Source: an uncultured Pelagibacteraceae bacterium (GTDB taxonomy: Bacteria > Pseudomonadota > Alphaproteobacteria > Pelagibacterales > Pelagibacteraceae). Taken from it: a DNA stretch of 64,000 nucleotides. Numbering within the stretch: the stretch's first letter is position 1; each line of letters opens with the position of its first letter. Made by a program: the position numbers and the translations under genes. Positions 51,551-62,201 of this stretch are shown piece after piece. Below the pieces are notes generated by a model. That model did no database searches. It had not been told where the DNA came from and worked only from the letters and a program-made list of their open reading frames with translations. The stretch covers positions 1 through 64,000 of the forward strand of contig CACAPU010000002.1 of NCBI GenBank assembly GCA_902534465.1, given 5' to 3'.

Positions 51551-53104
51551 ATGTTAAATAGAAGAGCAGATAAACTTGAATTACTTAGAATTGCCGAAGC
51601 AGTTGCCCTAGAAAAATCAATAGATAAAGAATTAATTATTGGATCCATGGAAACAGGTATTGCTAAAGCAGCAAAATCAAAATTTGGGTCTGATAATGAT
51701 ATAAAAGTTGAGATAAATAGAGAAAATGGTGATATTGGTATTTTTAGAAAGTTATTAATTGTCGAAAAGCCAGAAAACTCAAATATTGAAATAACGCTTG
51801 AAGAGGCGATAAAACTAAGTCAAACAAACGAAGACAAGCAAATCGGTGATGAGATTTTACAGCCATTACCTTCTTTTGATTTTGGAAGAATTGCAGCGCA
51901 AACAGCCAAACAGGTTATAAGTTTTAATGTTAGAGAAGCAGAGCGAGAAAGACAATATAACGATTTTATAGATAAAAAAGATACAATCTTAAGTGGAATA
52001 GTAAAAAGATTAGAGTTTGGTAATGTGATAGTTGACCTTGGTAGAACAGAGGCAATAATTCAAAAAAATGAGATGATACCAAGAGAAAATATTAAAGCAG
52101 GTGATAGAGTCAAAGCTTATTGTTTAGATGTTCGAAGAGAGCCTAGAGGTCAGCAAATTTTTTTGTCTAGAGCTCATCCAAAATTTATGGATAAATTGTT
52201 CATTCAAGAGGTTCCCGAGATTTATGACGGCTTAATTGAGATAAAATCTTCATCAAGAGATCCTGGAAGTAGAGCAAAAATATGCGTTAAAGCAATAGAT
52301 ACTTCTTTAGATCCTGTAGGGGCATGTGTTGGAATGAGAGGAAGTAGAGTCCAAGCTGTAGTTAACGAATTACAAGGTGAGAAAATAGATATAGTTAATT
52401 GGTCAGAGGATCCTGCTGTTGTTGTTGCAAATGCCTTATCTCCTGCAGAAGTTCAGAGAGTAAATGTTGACAATGAAGCTAAAAAACTTGATGTAATACT
52501 AACAGAAGAGAATTTAAGCAAAGCGATTGGAAGAAGAGGTCAAAACGTTAGATTAGCTACAAAATTATTAAACTATGAAATTAATATTATGACCGAACAA
52601 GAAGACTCTGATAGGAGACAATTAGAATTCAAAGAAAAAACTGACAATATAGTAAAAAATCTTGAGTTGGACGAAACCTTAGGTCAATTATTAGTTGCTG
52701 AGGGTTTTTCTTCAATAGATGATATCAAAGACAGTTCGATCGAAGCCCTTCTTAAAATAGAAGGTATAGAAGAAGAAACAGCAAAAGAATTAATTGAAAG
52801 GGCTAAAGAATTTTTTGAAAAAGATCAAGAGGAAATATCACAAAGGATAAAAGACCTTGGTTTAGAAAATGATTTAATAAATCATGAAGGACTTACTCCT
52901 GGAATGTTAGTTACTCTAGGAGAACAAAAGATTTTAACATTATCAGATTTAGCAGATTTAGCGTCAGATGAATTAACTGGCACCTATGACGTAGTAAAAG
53001 GTGAAAGAGTTAAAATAAAGGGGTATCTTGAAGATTTTGCATTAACAAAATTAGAAGCAGATAATCTAGTGATGTCTGCTCGAGAAAAAGTTTATAAAGA
53101 TTGA
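51551..53104 (+). CDS. nusA: transcription termination/antitermination factor NusA
   Basis: S1 and KH motifs: VGACVGMRGSRVQAVVNELQGEKIDIV; AIGRRGQNVRLATKLLNYEINIMT. Confidence 0.97.
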   Translation: MLNRRADKLELLRIAEAVALEKSIDKELIIGSMETGIAKAAKSKFGSDNDIKVEINRENGDIGIFRKLLIVEKPENSNIEITLEEAIKLSQTNEDKQIGDEILQPLPSFDFGRIAAQTAKQVISFNVREAERERQYNDFIDKKDTILSGIVKRLEFGNVIVDLGRTEAIIQKNEMIPRENIKAGDRVKAYCLDVRREPRGQQIFLSRAHPKFMDKLFIQEVPEIYDGLIEIKSSSRDPGSRAKICVKAIDTSLDPVGACVGMRGSRVQAVVNELQGEKIDIVNWSEDPAVVVANALSPAEVQRVNVDNEAKKLDVILTEENLSKAIGRRGQNVRLATKLLNYEINIMTEQEDSDRRQLEFKEKTDNIVKNLELDETLGQLLVAEGFSSIDDIKDSSIEALLKIEGIEEETAKELIERAKEFFEKDQEEISQRIKDLGLENDLINHEGLTPGMLVTLGEQKILTLSDLADLASDELTGTYDVVKGERVKIKGYLEDFALTKLEADNLVMSAREKVYKD

Positions 53105-53114
53105 GAGATGAAAA

Positions 53115-55331
53115 ATGGAAAAAAAAAAATTAAAGTTATCAATTTCAGGGACTTCAAAAAAAACCTTTAATAGTATTGAAGAAGCTAAATCAAAATCAAA
53201 AAATACTGTAGTAATCGAAAAAAAAAATTCAAAATTTGGAAATAAACAACAATTTCTTCGACAAAATAATGAAAATTTTAAATTTAGTAAAAGTACTTTA
53301 TCTAGATCAAATAGTTACCCCAAAACATCTGGAACACCTACATCAGATTTTGAGAAAAGGAAATTAGCAGAGCAAAGAGCTACAAGAAGATTAAAAGGAG
53401 AAACTTCACAAAAAGAAAATAAATCATCAAAAATAAGTGGAAGAAGACGCGAGCTTAAACTAACTATTTCAAGAGCTTTAAGTGAAGATAATATTGAGAC
53501 AAAGTCAAGAAGCTTGGCCTCATTAAAAAGAGCAAAACAAAAAGAAAATCGAAATTTAAACCAAAGCGATAACAAAGATCAATTTAAACAAATCAAAAGA
53601 GAGATAAATCTCCCTGAGATAATTACTATTAGAGAGCTAGCAAATAGAATGGCTGAACAATCTAGTAGTATAATTAAACATTTACTAGGAATGGGAGTAA
53701 CGGTAACAATAAATCACACAATAGATGCTGACACTGCTGAGTATTTAGTAAAAGAATTTGGTCATAAACCTATTAGAGAAAAAAAGGCTGAAGAAATAAT
53801 TGAAAAGATTAAAGAGGTAAAATCAGAAAATTTAAAAAATCGACCACCAATTGTTACTGTGATGGGACACGTTGATCATGGCAAGACATCTGTTCTAGAC
53901 GTTCTAAGACAGACAAACGTGGTATCTGGAGAGTTTGGAGGAATAACTCAGCATATAGGTGCATATCAAATTAATCATGAAAATAATAAAATTACTTTTA
54001 TTGATACTCCCGGTCATGCAGCATTTACAGAGATGAGAGCAAGAGGATCTAAATTAACAGATATTGTGATTTTAGTTGTGGCAGCGGATGACGGAGTAAA
54101 GCCACAAACAATTGAATCAATTAAACATGCAAAAGCTGCTAAAGTTCCAATAGTCGTAGCGATAAATAAATGTGATTTACCAGAAGCTGAACCACAAAAA
54201 ATAAAAAACCAATTATTAGAACATGAGTTAATAGCTGAGGAACTATCTGGAGATACTTTGATGGTAGAAATTTCTACAAAAACAAAACTCAATTTAGATA
54301 AATTAGTTGAGTCAATTCTACTTCAAGCTGAACTATTAGATTTAAAAACAGATTTTGAAACAAATGCTAAAGGAATAGTTTTAGAGTCTAAAATAGATAT
54401 TGGAAGAGGTCCTGTTGCTAATGTAATAATTACAGCAGGAACTTTAAAAAAAGGTGATTATTTTGTAAGTGGTCTGAAATGGGGAAAAATAAGAGCGATT
54501 ATTAACGATCATGGTAAAAATATTGATAGTGCTGAACCTGCAACACCAATAGAAATTATTGGAATCAATGGAGCATCTAAATCTGGAGATGACTTTATTG
54601 TTTTGCCAAACGAAAAAGAGGCGAAGTCGTTGTGTGAGGCTAGAGTTCAAGAATCAAAAGATGATAAAATACCACTAGCTTTTGCGACTCAAGACTCTGC
54701 TTTTCAAAAATCAGTATCAGAGGAATTAAACATAATCATAAAATCAGATGTTCATGGATCATCCGAGGCAATTAAAAATGCAATAGATCAAATAAAACAT
54801 GATGAGGTAAAACCTAAAATACTTCTTTCAGATATAGGTATGGTTACAGAGACAGACGTAACTTTAGCAAAGGCATCAAACGGTGTGATAATTGCATTCA
54901 ACGTTAAACCAAGTAAAGAAGCTAAAAAAAGAGCTGAGCAAGAAAAAGTCACTATTTCATCTTTTAATATAATTTATGAAGTATTAGATTTTATAAAAGG
55001 TAAAATGGGTGGGTTATTAACTCCAGAAGTAGAGGAAAAAGTAATAGGCAGTGCAGAAATTTTAGAGATTTTTAAAGTATCAAAAGTTGGTAAAGTTGCA
55101 GGATCTAAAGTAGTTGAAGGAGAGATAACACAAGATTCCAGTGCTAGAGTCATAAGAGATGGAGCAATAATATTTAATGGAAAAATTGGATCTATTTTTA
55201 GAGAAAAAAATCAAACTAAACAAGTAACTGCTGGGTTAGAATGTGGAATTACATTAAAAGATTTCGCAGATTTTCAAAAAAAAGATATTATAGAGGTTTA
55301 TAATGCAACCGTTACAGAAAGAACAATTTAA
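53115..55331 (+). CDS. infB: translation initiation factor IF-2
   Basis: RPPIVTVMGHVDHGKTSVLDVLRQTNVVSGEFGGITQHIGAY, DTPGHAAFTEMRARG, NKCDLPEA. Confidence 0.98.
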   Translation: MEKKKLKLSISGTSKKTFNSIEEAKSKSKNTVVIEKKNSKFGNKQQFLRQNNENFKFSKSTLSRSNSYPKTSGTPTSDFEKRKLAEQRATRRLKGETSQKENKSSKISGRRRELKLTISRALSEDNIETKSRSLASLKRAKQKENRNLNQSDNKDQFKQIKREINLPEIITIRELANRMAEQSSSIIKHLLGMGVTVTINHTIDADTAEYLVKEFGHKPIREKKAEEIIEKIKEVKSENLKNRPPIVTVMGHVDHGKTSVLDVLRQTNVVSGEFGGITQHIGAYQINHENNKITFIDTPGHAAFTEMRARGSKLTDIVILVVAADDGVKPQTIESIKHAKAAKVPIVVAINKCDLPEAEPQKIKNQLLEHELIAEELSGDTLMVEISTKTKLNLDKLVESILLQAELLDLKTDFETNAKGIVLESKIDIGRGPVANVIITAGTLKKGDYFVSGLKWGKIRAIINDHGKNIDSAEPATPIEIIGINGASKSGDDFIVLPNEKEAKSLCEARVQESKDDKIPLAFATQDSAFQKSVSEELNIIIKSDVHGSSEAIKNAIDQIKHDEVKPKILLSDIGMVTETDVTLAKASNGVIIAFNVKPSKEAKKRAEQEKVTISSFNIIYEVLDFIKGKMGGLLTPEVEEKVIGSAEILEIFKVSKVGKVAGSKVVEGEITQDSSARVIRDGAIIFNGKIGSIFREKNQTKQVTAGLECGITLKDFADFQKKDIIEVYNATVTERTI

Positions 55332-55697
55332 ATGAGTAATTTAGGAAAACCTATAACTCAAAGACAATTACGAGTTGGTGAAATGATAAAGCAAGCTTTG
55401 GGAATACTCTTTATAAGAGATGAAGCCAAAATACCAAACTTATCGACTAGAGAGATAACAGTGACTGAAGTTAGAATGTCACCAGACCTAAAAACTGCAA
55501 AAATTTTTGTAATGCCGTTAGGGGGAAAAAATACTAATGAAATTATAGAAAAATTGAAAATCTCATCATTTATAATTAGAAAGGTATTATCAAAAAAAAT
55601 TATTGTGAAATTTTTACCAAAACTTTTTTTTGTGAAAGATGACTCTTTTGATTATGCAGAAAAAATAGAAAATTTAATTAAACAAACAAATAAATAA
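55332..55697 (+). CDS. rbfA: ribosome-binding factor A
   Basis: RQLRVGEMIKQALGILF, ITVTEVRMSPDLKTAKIFVMPLGG. Confidence 0.93.
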   Translation: MSNLGKPITQRQLRVGEMIKQALGILFIRDEAKIPNLSTREITVTEVRMSPDLKTAKIFVMPLGGKNTNEIIEKLKISSFIIRKVLSKKIIVKFLPKLFFVKDDSFDYAEKIENLIKQTNK

Positions 55698-55705
55698 GGA
55701 AAAAA

Positions 55706-55954
55706 ATGAAAGAAAAAGTAAAAGAACTTCAAGTCCACGACAAAGACACAGGGTCTTCAGAAGTTCAGATTGCTCAATTAACTGGAAAGATTGAGAGTCT
55801 GTCAAAACATATAAAACAATTCAAAAAAGACAAACACTCATCTGTTGGTCTTTTGAGAGCGGTAAATAGAAGAAAAAAACTATTAGACTATTTAAAGAAA
55901 AATAATATGGAGTCTTATAAATCAGTATTAACTAAATTGAATCTAAGGAAATAA
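55706..55954 (+). CDS. rpsO: 30S ribosomal protein S15
   Basis: DTGSSEVQIAQLTGKIESLSKHIKQFKKDKHSSVGLLRAVNRRKKLLDYLKK. Confidence 0.97.
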   Translation: MKEKVKELQVHDKDTGSSEVQIAQLTGKIESLSKHIKQFKKDKHSSVGLLRAVNRRKKLLDYLKKNNMESYKSVLTKLNLRK

Positions 55955-58027
55955 ATGTTTAAAGTAGTAAAAAAAGAAATAGAAGTAAGTGGAAAGAAAA
56001 TAAGTTTAGAGACAGGTAAGATAGCTAGACAGGCAGACGGGGCTGTTATAGCTCAATGTGGAGAAACTGTAGTTCTTGCGACCGTAGTAGGAGCAAAAAA
56101 AGTAAATCCAGATATGGATTATTTTCCATTGTCAGTAAATTACCAAGAAAAATATTATGCAGCTGGAAAGATCCCAGGTGGCTATTTTAAAAGAGAAGCA
56201 AGACCGACAGAAAGTGAAACCTTAATATCAAGATTAATTGATAGACCTATCAGACCTTTGTTTCCTGATGAATTTAAAAACGAAGTACAGTTATTACCAA
56301 CTGTAATATCTTATGACAAAGAAAATGAACCAGACATTTTATCTATAATAGCATCATCAGCAGCCTTAGCGATATCTGGAATGCCTTTCATGGGACCTGT
56401 AGGAGCCTCAAGAGTTGGCTTTATTAAAGGAAAGTATGTACTCAACCCATCAAAAAAGGAATTAGAGGAATCAAAATTAGATTTAGTAGTAGCGGGAACC
56501 AAAGATGCTGTTTTAATGGTCGAGTCGGAAGCAAATGGTTTAACAGAAGAAGAAATGTTAAATGCTGTAAAATTTGGACATGAAGGTTTCGTCCCTGTAA
56601 TAGAAATGATCGAAGATCTTGCAAAAGAATGCAGAAAACCTGAATGGATAGTCGAGAAAAAAGATCTTTCTGAGATAAAAAAGAAATTAGAAGAAGAATT
56701 TACTGAAGATCTCAAAAAAGCATTCTCTACTAGAGATAAACAGGATAGATCAAATCAAATTTCTGAAATAACGGAAAAAGCTAAAAAGCTTTATGAGGAA
56801 AATGAGGATTACACAGATCTAGATGTAAATTCTCAACTTAAGAACTTAGAGAAATCAATTGTAAGAACAGATATTCTAAAAAATAAAAATCGTATTGATG
56901 GACGAGGTCTTGCAGATGTAAGACCAATCATGTGCGAAGTGGGTATATTACCTAGAGTTCATGGCTCTGCTTTATTTACTAGGGGTGAAACTCAAGCAAT
57001 CGTTACAACTACTTTGGGTACATCAGATGATGAACAAAGAATTGAGAGTTTAGATGGTCTTCAAAAAGAAAGATTTATGTTGCACTACAATTTTCCTCCG
57101 TTCTCAGTTGGTGAAACTGGAAGAATTGGAACAGGCAGAAGAGAGATTGGTCATGGTAAGTTAGCATGGAGAGCGATTAATTCATCACTTCCACCAAAAG
57201 AAAGTTTCCCATATACGTTTAGAATTGTGTCAGAAATAACCGAGTCTAATGGTTCATCTTCAATGGCAACTGTTTGTGGAACTTCTCTTGCTCTTATGGA
57301 TGCAGGAGTTCCTATCAAAGAACCTGTAGCTGGAATTGCAATGGGTTTAATTAAAGAAGGTGAGAATTTTACGGTCTTATCAGATATTCTTGGCGATGAA
57401 GACCATCTAGGAGATATGGATTTCAAAGTTGCTGGAACTAAAGACGGTATTACATCCTTACAAATGGATATAAAGATTACTGGAATCACTTTTGAGATAA
57501 TGGAACAAGCTTTAAATCAAGCAAAAGATGGAAGAATTCATATTTTGGGTGAAATGAATAAAGCGCTTTCGAAGTCAAGAGATAATGTTGGTAAACACAC
57601 ACCAAAAATGGAAAAAATTACAGTTGACAAAAAAGATATCGCAGCAGTAATTGGTAAAGGTGGAGCAACAATAAGAGAAATAGTTGAGAAATCTGGAGCA
57701 AAAGTTGATGTTAACGATGAGGGTGAAGTAACAGTAGCAGCACCAGATGAAGAGTCTAGAAATGTGGCGATGCAAATGATTAAAGATATTACCGCTAAAG
57801 CTGAATTAAATAAGATTTATAACGGTAAAGTTATGAAAATTATGGAATTTGGTGCTTTTGTAAATTTCTTAGGAAAACAAGACGGATTAGTTCATATTTC
57901 AGAGCTTGCAGATAAAAGAGTTGCCAAAGTTACTGACGTAGTCAAAGAAGGTGACGAAGTTAAAGTAAAAGTTATTGGATTTGACAGAGGAAAAGTTAAA
58001 TTATCTATAAAGCAGGCTGCTATATAG
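55955..58027 (+). CDS. pnp: polyribonucleotide nucleotidyltransferase (PNPase)
   Basis: [61 protein letters not shown]-terminal S1 domain. Confidence 0.98.
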   Translation: MFKVVKKEIEVSGKKISLETGKIARQADGAVIAQCGETVVLATVVGAKKVNPDMDYFPLSVNYQEKYYAAGKIPGGYFKREARPTESETLISRLIDRPIRPLFPDEFKNEVQLLPTVISYDKENEPDILSIIASSAALAISGMPFMGPVGASRVGFIKGKYVLNPSKKELEESKLDLVVAGTKDAVLMVESEANGLTEEEMLNAVKFGHEGFVPVIEMIEDLAKECRKPEWIVEKKDLSEIKKKLEEEFTEDLKKAFSTRDKQDRSNQISEITEKAKKLYEENEDYTDLDVNSQLKNLEKSIVRTDILKNKNRIDGRGLADVRPIMCEVGILPRVHGSALFTRGETQAIVTTTLGTSDDEQRIESLDGLQKERFMLHYNFPPFSVGETGRIGTGRREIGHGKLAWRAINSSLPPKESFPYTFRIVSEITESNGSSSMATVCGTSLALMDAGVPIKEPVAGIAMGLIKEGENFTVLSDILGDEDHLGDMDFKVAGTKDGITSLQMDIKITGITFEIMEQALNQAKDGRIHILGEMNKALSKSRDNVGKHTPKMEKITVDKKDIAAVIGKGGATIREIVEKSGAKVDVNDEGEVTVAAPDEESRNVAMQMIKDITAKAELNKIYNGKVMKIMEFGAFVNFLGKQDGLVHISELADKRVAKVTDVVKEGDEVKVKVIGFDRGKVKLSIKQAAI

Positions 58028-58031
58028 ATAA

Positions 58032-58412
58032 ATGTCTAACCCATTTATTTTAATTGCTAGAATACGTGTTAAAGAAGGTAAGGTTGAAGAGTATCTCAAG
58101 ATTGCAAAAGAAGCTGATGATGCTGTTAATGCATCAGAGCCAGACATGCTTATTCATACTTTTGATCAAGATCCCACAGATACTTTAGAATTTACTTGGA
58201 GTGAGGTTTACAGAAATAGTGAAGCTATGCTGCATCATCTAAATAATCCCCCAGTCCAAGCTTATGTTGAAAAGCATAACAAAATTGCGGATAGATTCGA
58301 AATAGAAGTGTATGGATATATTACAGAAGAGACTATAAAAGCAATAAAAGATACAAATATCCCTTTCAAGCATTTTAAAACTACTAATGTTGGTTATTTC
58401 AGAAAAATATAA
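58032..58412 (+). CDS. antibiotic biosynthesis monooxygenase (ABM)-domain protein
   Basis: FILIARIRVKEGKVEEYLKIAKEADDAV...FTWSEVYRNSEAMLHHLNNPPVQAYVEK, ferredoxin-like ABM pattern. Confidence 0.72.
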   Translation: MSNPFILIARIRVKEGKVEEYLKIAKEADDAVNASEPDMLIHTFDQDPTDTLEFTWSEVYRNSEAMLHHLNNPPVQAYVEKHNKIADRFEIEVYGYITEETIKAIKDTNIPFKHFKTTNVGYFRKI

Positions 58413-58415
58413 TTA

Positions 58416-58907
58416 TTAACTCTCTGGGACGAAAAGCAAGCAAAGACCATTACTACAATATCTTTTTCCACCATCTGGGCCATCATTGAATACATGGCCG
58501 TGATGAGCACCACAATTTGCACAAGAATACTCTGTTCTTTTCATTCCAAATGAATAGTCAGTTTTTGTTACAAACGCGCCTGGTATTGCCTCGGTAAATG
58601 ATGGCCAACCAGTTCCACTATCAAATTTTGCAGTGGACTCAAATAGTTTTACACCACAATTCGCGCAATGATATGACCCTTTTCTTTTTTCATAGTTTAA
58701 TTCACTAGTACCAGCACGTTCAGTACCCTCTTCAAACATTATTATTTTTTGCTCATTTGTAAGATCAGGATTAATTATATTGTATTCACTCTCATCTTTC
58801 TTTAATTTTTTTTTAAAACCAACTATGTTATTTGCTAAAGATGTTAACGGATAAAATATGAAACTTAATATAGAAGCCCCAGTAATTTTCAAAAACTTTC
58901 TTCTCAC
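58416..58907 (-). CDS. msrB: peptide-methionine (R)-S-oxide reductase with N-terminal export signal
   Basis: GSYHCANCGVKLFESTAKFDSGTGWPSFTEAI, YSCANCGAHHGHVFNDGPDGGKRYCSNGLCLLF; N-terminus MRRKFLKITGASILSFIFYPL. Confidence 0.95.
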   Translation of the reverse strand: MRRKFLKITGASILSFIFYPLTSLANNIVGFKKKLKKDESEYNIINPDLTNEQKIIMFEEGTERAGTSELNYEKRKGSYHCANCGVKLFESTAKFDSGTGWPSFTEAIPGAFVTKTDYSFGMKRTEYSCANCGAHHGHVFNDGPDGGKRYCSNGLCLLFVPES

Positions 58908-58923
58908 AACAATTATTTATTAG

Positions 58924-59073
58924 TTATTTATTTTTTTTCCCAAGCTTATTTATCAAGAATAAAGCTATTGCAGTCAATAGGGCAAAAACTTCTAGTGCAT
59001 GACCAGAACCCTCTAGAATTAATTGAACAAAAATAAATATTATACAAACTACAAACCAAACTAAAATTAACAT
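58924..59073 (-). CDS. 49-aa two-helix membrane miniprotein candidate (not in track)
   Basis: Read from sequence: MLILVWFVVCIIFIFVQLILEGSGHALEVFALLTAIALFLINKLGKKNK*; fills the msrB-fabI gap. Confidence 0.55.
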   Translation of the reverse strand: MLILVWFVVCIIFIFVQLILEGSGHALEVFALLTAIALFLINKLGKKNK

Positions 59074-59085
59074 AATTATAAAATT

Positions 59086-59871
59086 TTAAGATATATTCTT
59101 TGGATCTGGCATACCTACTTTATTGTAACCAGCATCAACATAGTGAATTTCACCTGTAACACCACCTGCCATATCGCTTAAAAGATATAATGCTGAGTTT
59201 CCAACATCGATATTATCTACATTCCTTTTTAAAAAAGAGTGATCAGCATTCCATTTATATAAAAATTTTGCATCTCCAATGGCTGAAGCAGCCAATGTCT
59301 TTATTGGCCCTGCACTTATTGCATTCACCCGTATTCCTTTAGCTCCTAAATCTCTAGCTAAGTACTTAACACTAGATTCTAATGCTGCCTTACAAACACC
59401 CATTACATTGTAATTAGGGATTGCTTTATTAGCCTCATAGCTAAGTGTAATCATGCTACCACCATTTTTCATGACTTTTGAAGCTTCTTTTGCAACTTCA
59501 GTAAATGAAAAGCACGAAATCAGCATACTTCTTAAAAAATTTTCTCTTGTGGTATTTAGATATTCTCCTGAAAGTTCAGATTTATCAGAAAAAGCAATTG
59601 CGTGAACTACAAAGTCTATCTCGCCCCATTGAGACTTAACATCCTCAAATAATTTTATTACATCTTCTTTTTTTTCAACATCGCAGCTAAAAGTAACATT
59701 TGAATTGAGTTTTTCTGCTAAAGGTACCACTCTTTTTTTAAGAGCATCACCCAAATAAGTAAAAGCTAATTCTGCACCTGCCTCAGCAAGTTTTTGCGAA
59801 ATACCCCACGCAATGGATCTTTCGTTGGCAACACCCATTATTAGTCCTTTTTTTCCTTTCATTAAAGACAT
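59086..59871 (-). CDS. fabI: enoyl-[acyl-carrier-protein] reductase
   Basis: MKGKKGLIMGVANERSIAWGISQKLAEAGAELAFTY, YNVMGVCKAALESSVKYLARDLG. Confidence 0.96.
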   Translation of the reverse strand: MSLMKGKKGLIMGVANERSIAWGISQKLAEAGAELAFTYLGDALKKRVVPLAEKLNSNVTFSCDVEKKEDVIKLFEDVKSQWGEIDFVVHAIAFSDKSELSGEYLNTTRENFLRSMLISCFSFTEVAKEASKVMKNGGSMITLSYEANKAIPNYNVMGVCKAALESSVKYLARDLGAKGIRVNAISAGPIKTLAASAIGDAKFLYKWNADHSFLKRNVDNIDVGNSALYLLSDMAGGVTGEIHYVDAGYNKVGMPDPKNIS

Positions 59872-59874
59872 GAA

Positions 59875-61086
59875 TTAAACTTTCTCAAAAATTAATGTTG
59901 CATTTGTTCCACCAAAACCAAAACTATTAGACATAACCGTATTTAAAGTTGCCTCTGTTTCTGTTTTAGCAACGATTGGAAACTTTTGAGCCTCTTCATC
60001 CATTTCACTGATGTTGGCTGATCCAGTAATAAAATTGTTTTTCATCATAATTAAACAATATATAGCTTCGTGAACGGAAGCCGCTCCTAATGGATGACCC
60101 GACAAAGATTTGGTTGAGCTAATCTTTGGAATTTCATTTCCAAAAGCTTCTTTAACAGCATTCAATTCAGTAATATCTCCAACTGGAGTAGAAGTTCCAT
60201 GAGTATTTATATAATCTACTTTATTTTTTGAAGTTGCCATTGCCATTTGCATACATCTTACTGCACCTTCACCAGAGGGCGCTACCATATCATATCCATC
60301 TGAAGTTGCTCCATAACCAGTTAATTCTGCATATATTTTAGCTCCTCTCGCTTTTGCATGTTCGTACTCTTCGAGAACAAGCACCCCTGCACCTCCTGCA
60401 ATTACAAAACCATCTCTAGTTTTATCGTAAGCTCTTGAGGCTTTTTCAGGCGTATCATTATATTTTGAAGATAGTGCAGTCATTGCATCAAACATAGCTG
60501 TCATTGCCCAATGTATTTCCTCACTACCACCTGCAAATACAATATCTTGTTTACCCATTTGAATTAATTCCATTGAATTTCCAATACAGTGACCACTTGT
60601 TGCACAAGCAGAACTCATCGTATAGTTAGTACCTTTAATTTTAAAAGGTACAGCAAGTGTTGCAGATGCAGTGCTTGCCATTGTTCTTGGAACTATAAAT
60701 GGTCCCATTAATTTTGGAGTCTTAGCTCTAGTTTTATCTGCTGCTAAAATAACATTTTCAATTGAAGGTCCACCTGAACCCATAACAATTCCTGTTTTAA
60801 AATTACTTACTTCACTTTCTTCCAATCCAGAGTCTTCTATCGCTTCTTTCATGGCAATATAATTGTAGGCTGATCCTGAACCCATAAATCTAATGGTTTT
60901 TCTATCTATATGATCTTCAAGTTTTATATTTGGCTTTCCATGAATATGACTTTTTAAATTATGTTCTTTATATTCCTCTGAAAAAGAAATACCTGACTTA
61001 GAATTTAATAAAGATTGATGAACTTCTTCTTGATTATTACCTAAACAGGAAACAATTCCTAAACCTGTAATTACTACTCTTCTCAT
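59875..61086 (-). CDS. fabB: beta-ketoacyl-ACP synthase I
   Basis: [58 protein letters not shown]; paired with fabA. Confidence 0.95.
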   Translation of the reverse strand: MRRVVITGLGIVSCLGNNQEEVHQSLLNSKSGISFSEEYKEHNLKSHIHGKPNIKLEDHIDRKTIRFMGSGSAYNYIAMKEAIEDSGLEESEVSNFKTGIVMGSGGPSIENVILAADKTRAKTPKLMGPFIVPRTMASTASATLAVPFKIKGTNYTMSSACATSGHCIGNSMELIQMGKQDIVFAGGSEEIHWAMTAMFDAMTALSSKYNDTPEKASRAYDKTRDGFVIAGGAGVLVLEEYEHAKARGAKIYAELTGYGATSDGYDMVAPSGEGAVRCMQMAMATSKNKVDYINTHGTSTPVGDITELNAVKEAFGNEIPKISSTKSLSGHPLGAASVHEAIYCLIMMKNNFITGSANISEMDEEAQKFPIVAKTETEATLNTVMSNSFGFGGTNATLIFEKV

Positions 61087-61586
61087 TATTTAAATAATCC
61101 TACTTTTAGACCATCAGCCGAGTAAATTTTTTTATTATCTGCCATAAGAATTCCATTTGCTAAGCCCACAGTTGTTTCGCCTTTAATTAATATTCTTTTC
61201 ATATCAATTATGTATGTTGCCATTTTGACATTCTTCAAAACTTCTCCAGTAAATTTTACTGTGCTTACCCCTAAAGCTCTTCCTCTTCCTGGGTTTCCAA
61301 GCCAACCTAAGTAAAATCCAACCAACTGCCACATTGCATCTAGACCTAAACATCCTGGCATTACTGGATCTTCTTTAAAGTGACAATCAAAAAACCATAA
61401 ATCATCTTTAATATCAAGTTCAGCCTTCATTAATCCTTTGCCAAAAGCGCCCTTATTTTCGTCAATTTCAGTAATTCTGTCAAACATAAGCATTGGAGGA
61501 GATGGTAATTTTGCGTTACCAGGGCCAAAAAGCTCACCATTTGCACAATCTATTAATTCGTCATAATTAAAGGAATTTTTTTTCAT
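61086..61586 (-). CDS. fabA: 3-hydroxydecanoyl-ACP dehydratase/isomerase
   Basis: [46 protein letters not shown]. Confidence 0.97.
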   Translation of the reverse strand: MKKNSFNYDELIDCANGELFGPGNAKLPSPPMLMFDRITEIDENKGAFGKGLMKAELDIKDDLWFFDCHFKEDPVMPGCLGLDAMWQLVGFYLGWLGNPGRGRALGVSTVKFTGEVLKNVKMATYIIDMKRILIKGETTVGLANGILMADNKKIYSADGLKVGLFK

Positions 61587-61636
61587 AAATTTGTAATCTT
61601 ATTACTTGATTTACCAACATTATAATATAGATATTC

Positions 61637-61652
61637 TTTAGAATAATTATAA
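61637..61652 (+). promoter_or_regulatory. putative Irr/ICE-like box upstream of irr
   Basis: TTTAGAATAATTATAA, near-identical to the rubrerythrin upstream site; half matches the ICE TTAGAA half-site. Confidence 0.45.
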
Positions 61653-61658
61653 TTAGTA

Positions 61659-62087
61659 ATGGCTTACGCTGAGCAATATATAGATAAACTGAGAAAATCA
61701 GGACTTCGACCTACAAAACAAAGAATAAAAATTTGTGAGGTATTATTTGATGCAGATAAAACCTTTCATTTTACAATTAAAGAATTGGTTAAAATCATTG
61801 AAAATCAAGCAAATATTAAGGTTTCTTTAGCAACTGTTTACAATACTGTTCACGCATTTATGAAGAAGGGTTATTTAAAAGAGATTCCACTAAATGCTTC
61901 ACAAAGTTATTACGACACAAATGTAACTCATCATCACCATTTCTTTGACGAGGAAGAAAATAAATTGATTGATATTCATCAAGATGATGTTGATGAAGTT
62001 AATATTAAAAGAACAATCCCTGGGAAAAAAATTAGATCAGTAGAAGTTATTGCTAAAATTGTGAGTGATAATCAATCTCAAAAATAA
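61659..62087 (+). CDS. irr: Fur-family iron response regulator Irr
   Basis: SGLRPTKQRIKICEVLFDADKTFHFTIKELVKIIE...VSLATVYNTVHAFMKKGYLKEI; VTHHHHFFDEEENKLIDI. Confidence 0.88.
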   Translation: MAYAEQYIDKLRKSGLRPTKQRIKICEVLFDADKTFHFTIKELVKIIENQANIKVSLATVYNTVHAFMKKGYLKEIPLNASQSYYDTNVTHHHHFFDEEENKLIDIHQDDVDEVNIKRTIPGKKIRSVEVIAKIVSDNQSQK

Positions 62088-62136
62088 CTCAATAATATCA
62101 ATAGTTTAAATAATATATTATATTTATTCTAAACTG

Positions 62137-62166
62137 TTGACATATTATAATTCCTCTATATATAAA
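62137..62166 (+). promoter_or_regulatory. sigma70-type promoter for rubrerythrin
   Basis: TTGACA (62137-62142), 18-bp spacer, TATAAA (62161-62166). Confidence 0.55.
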
Positions 62167-62170
62167 CCAC

Positions 62171-62187
62171 TTTAGAATCATTATCAA
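62171..62187 (+). promoter_or_regulatory. putative Irr/ICE-like box immediately downstream of the rubrerythrin -10
   Basis: TTTAGAATCATTATCAA; shares TTTAGAATnATTAT with the irr upstream site. Confidence 0.45.
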
Positions 62188-62201
62188 TAGTAGGAGTAAA
62201 T

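Noticed and set aside
56311-56715. 134-aa minus-strand ORF opposite pnp (and other antisense track ORFs, e.g. 1343-1537, 32730-33032, 57151-57489)
   Set aside because: Antisense shadows of highly conserved genes with no recognisable motifs or independent signals.
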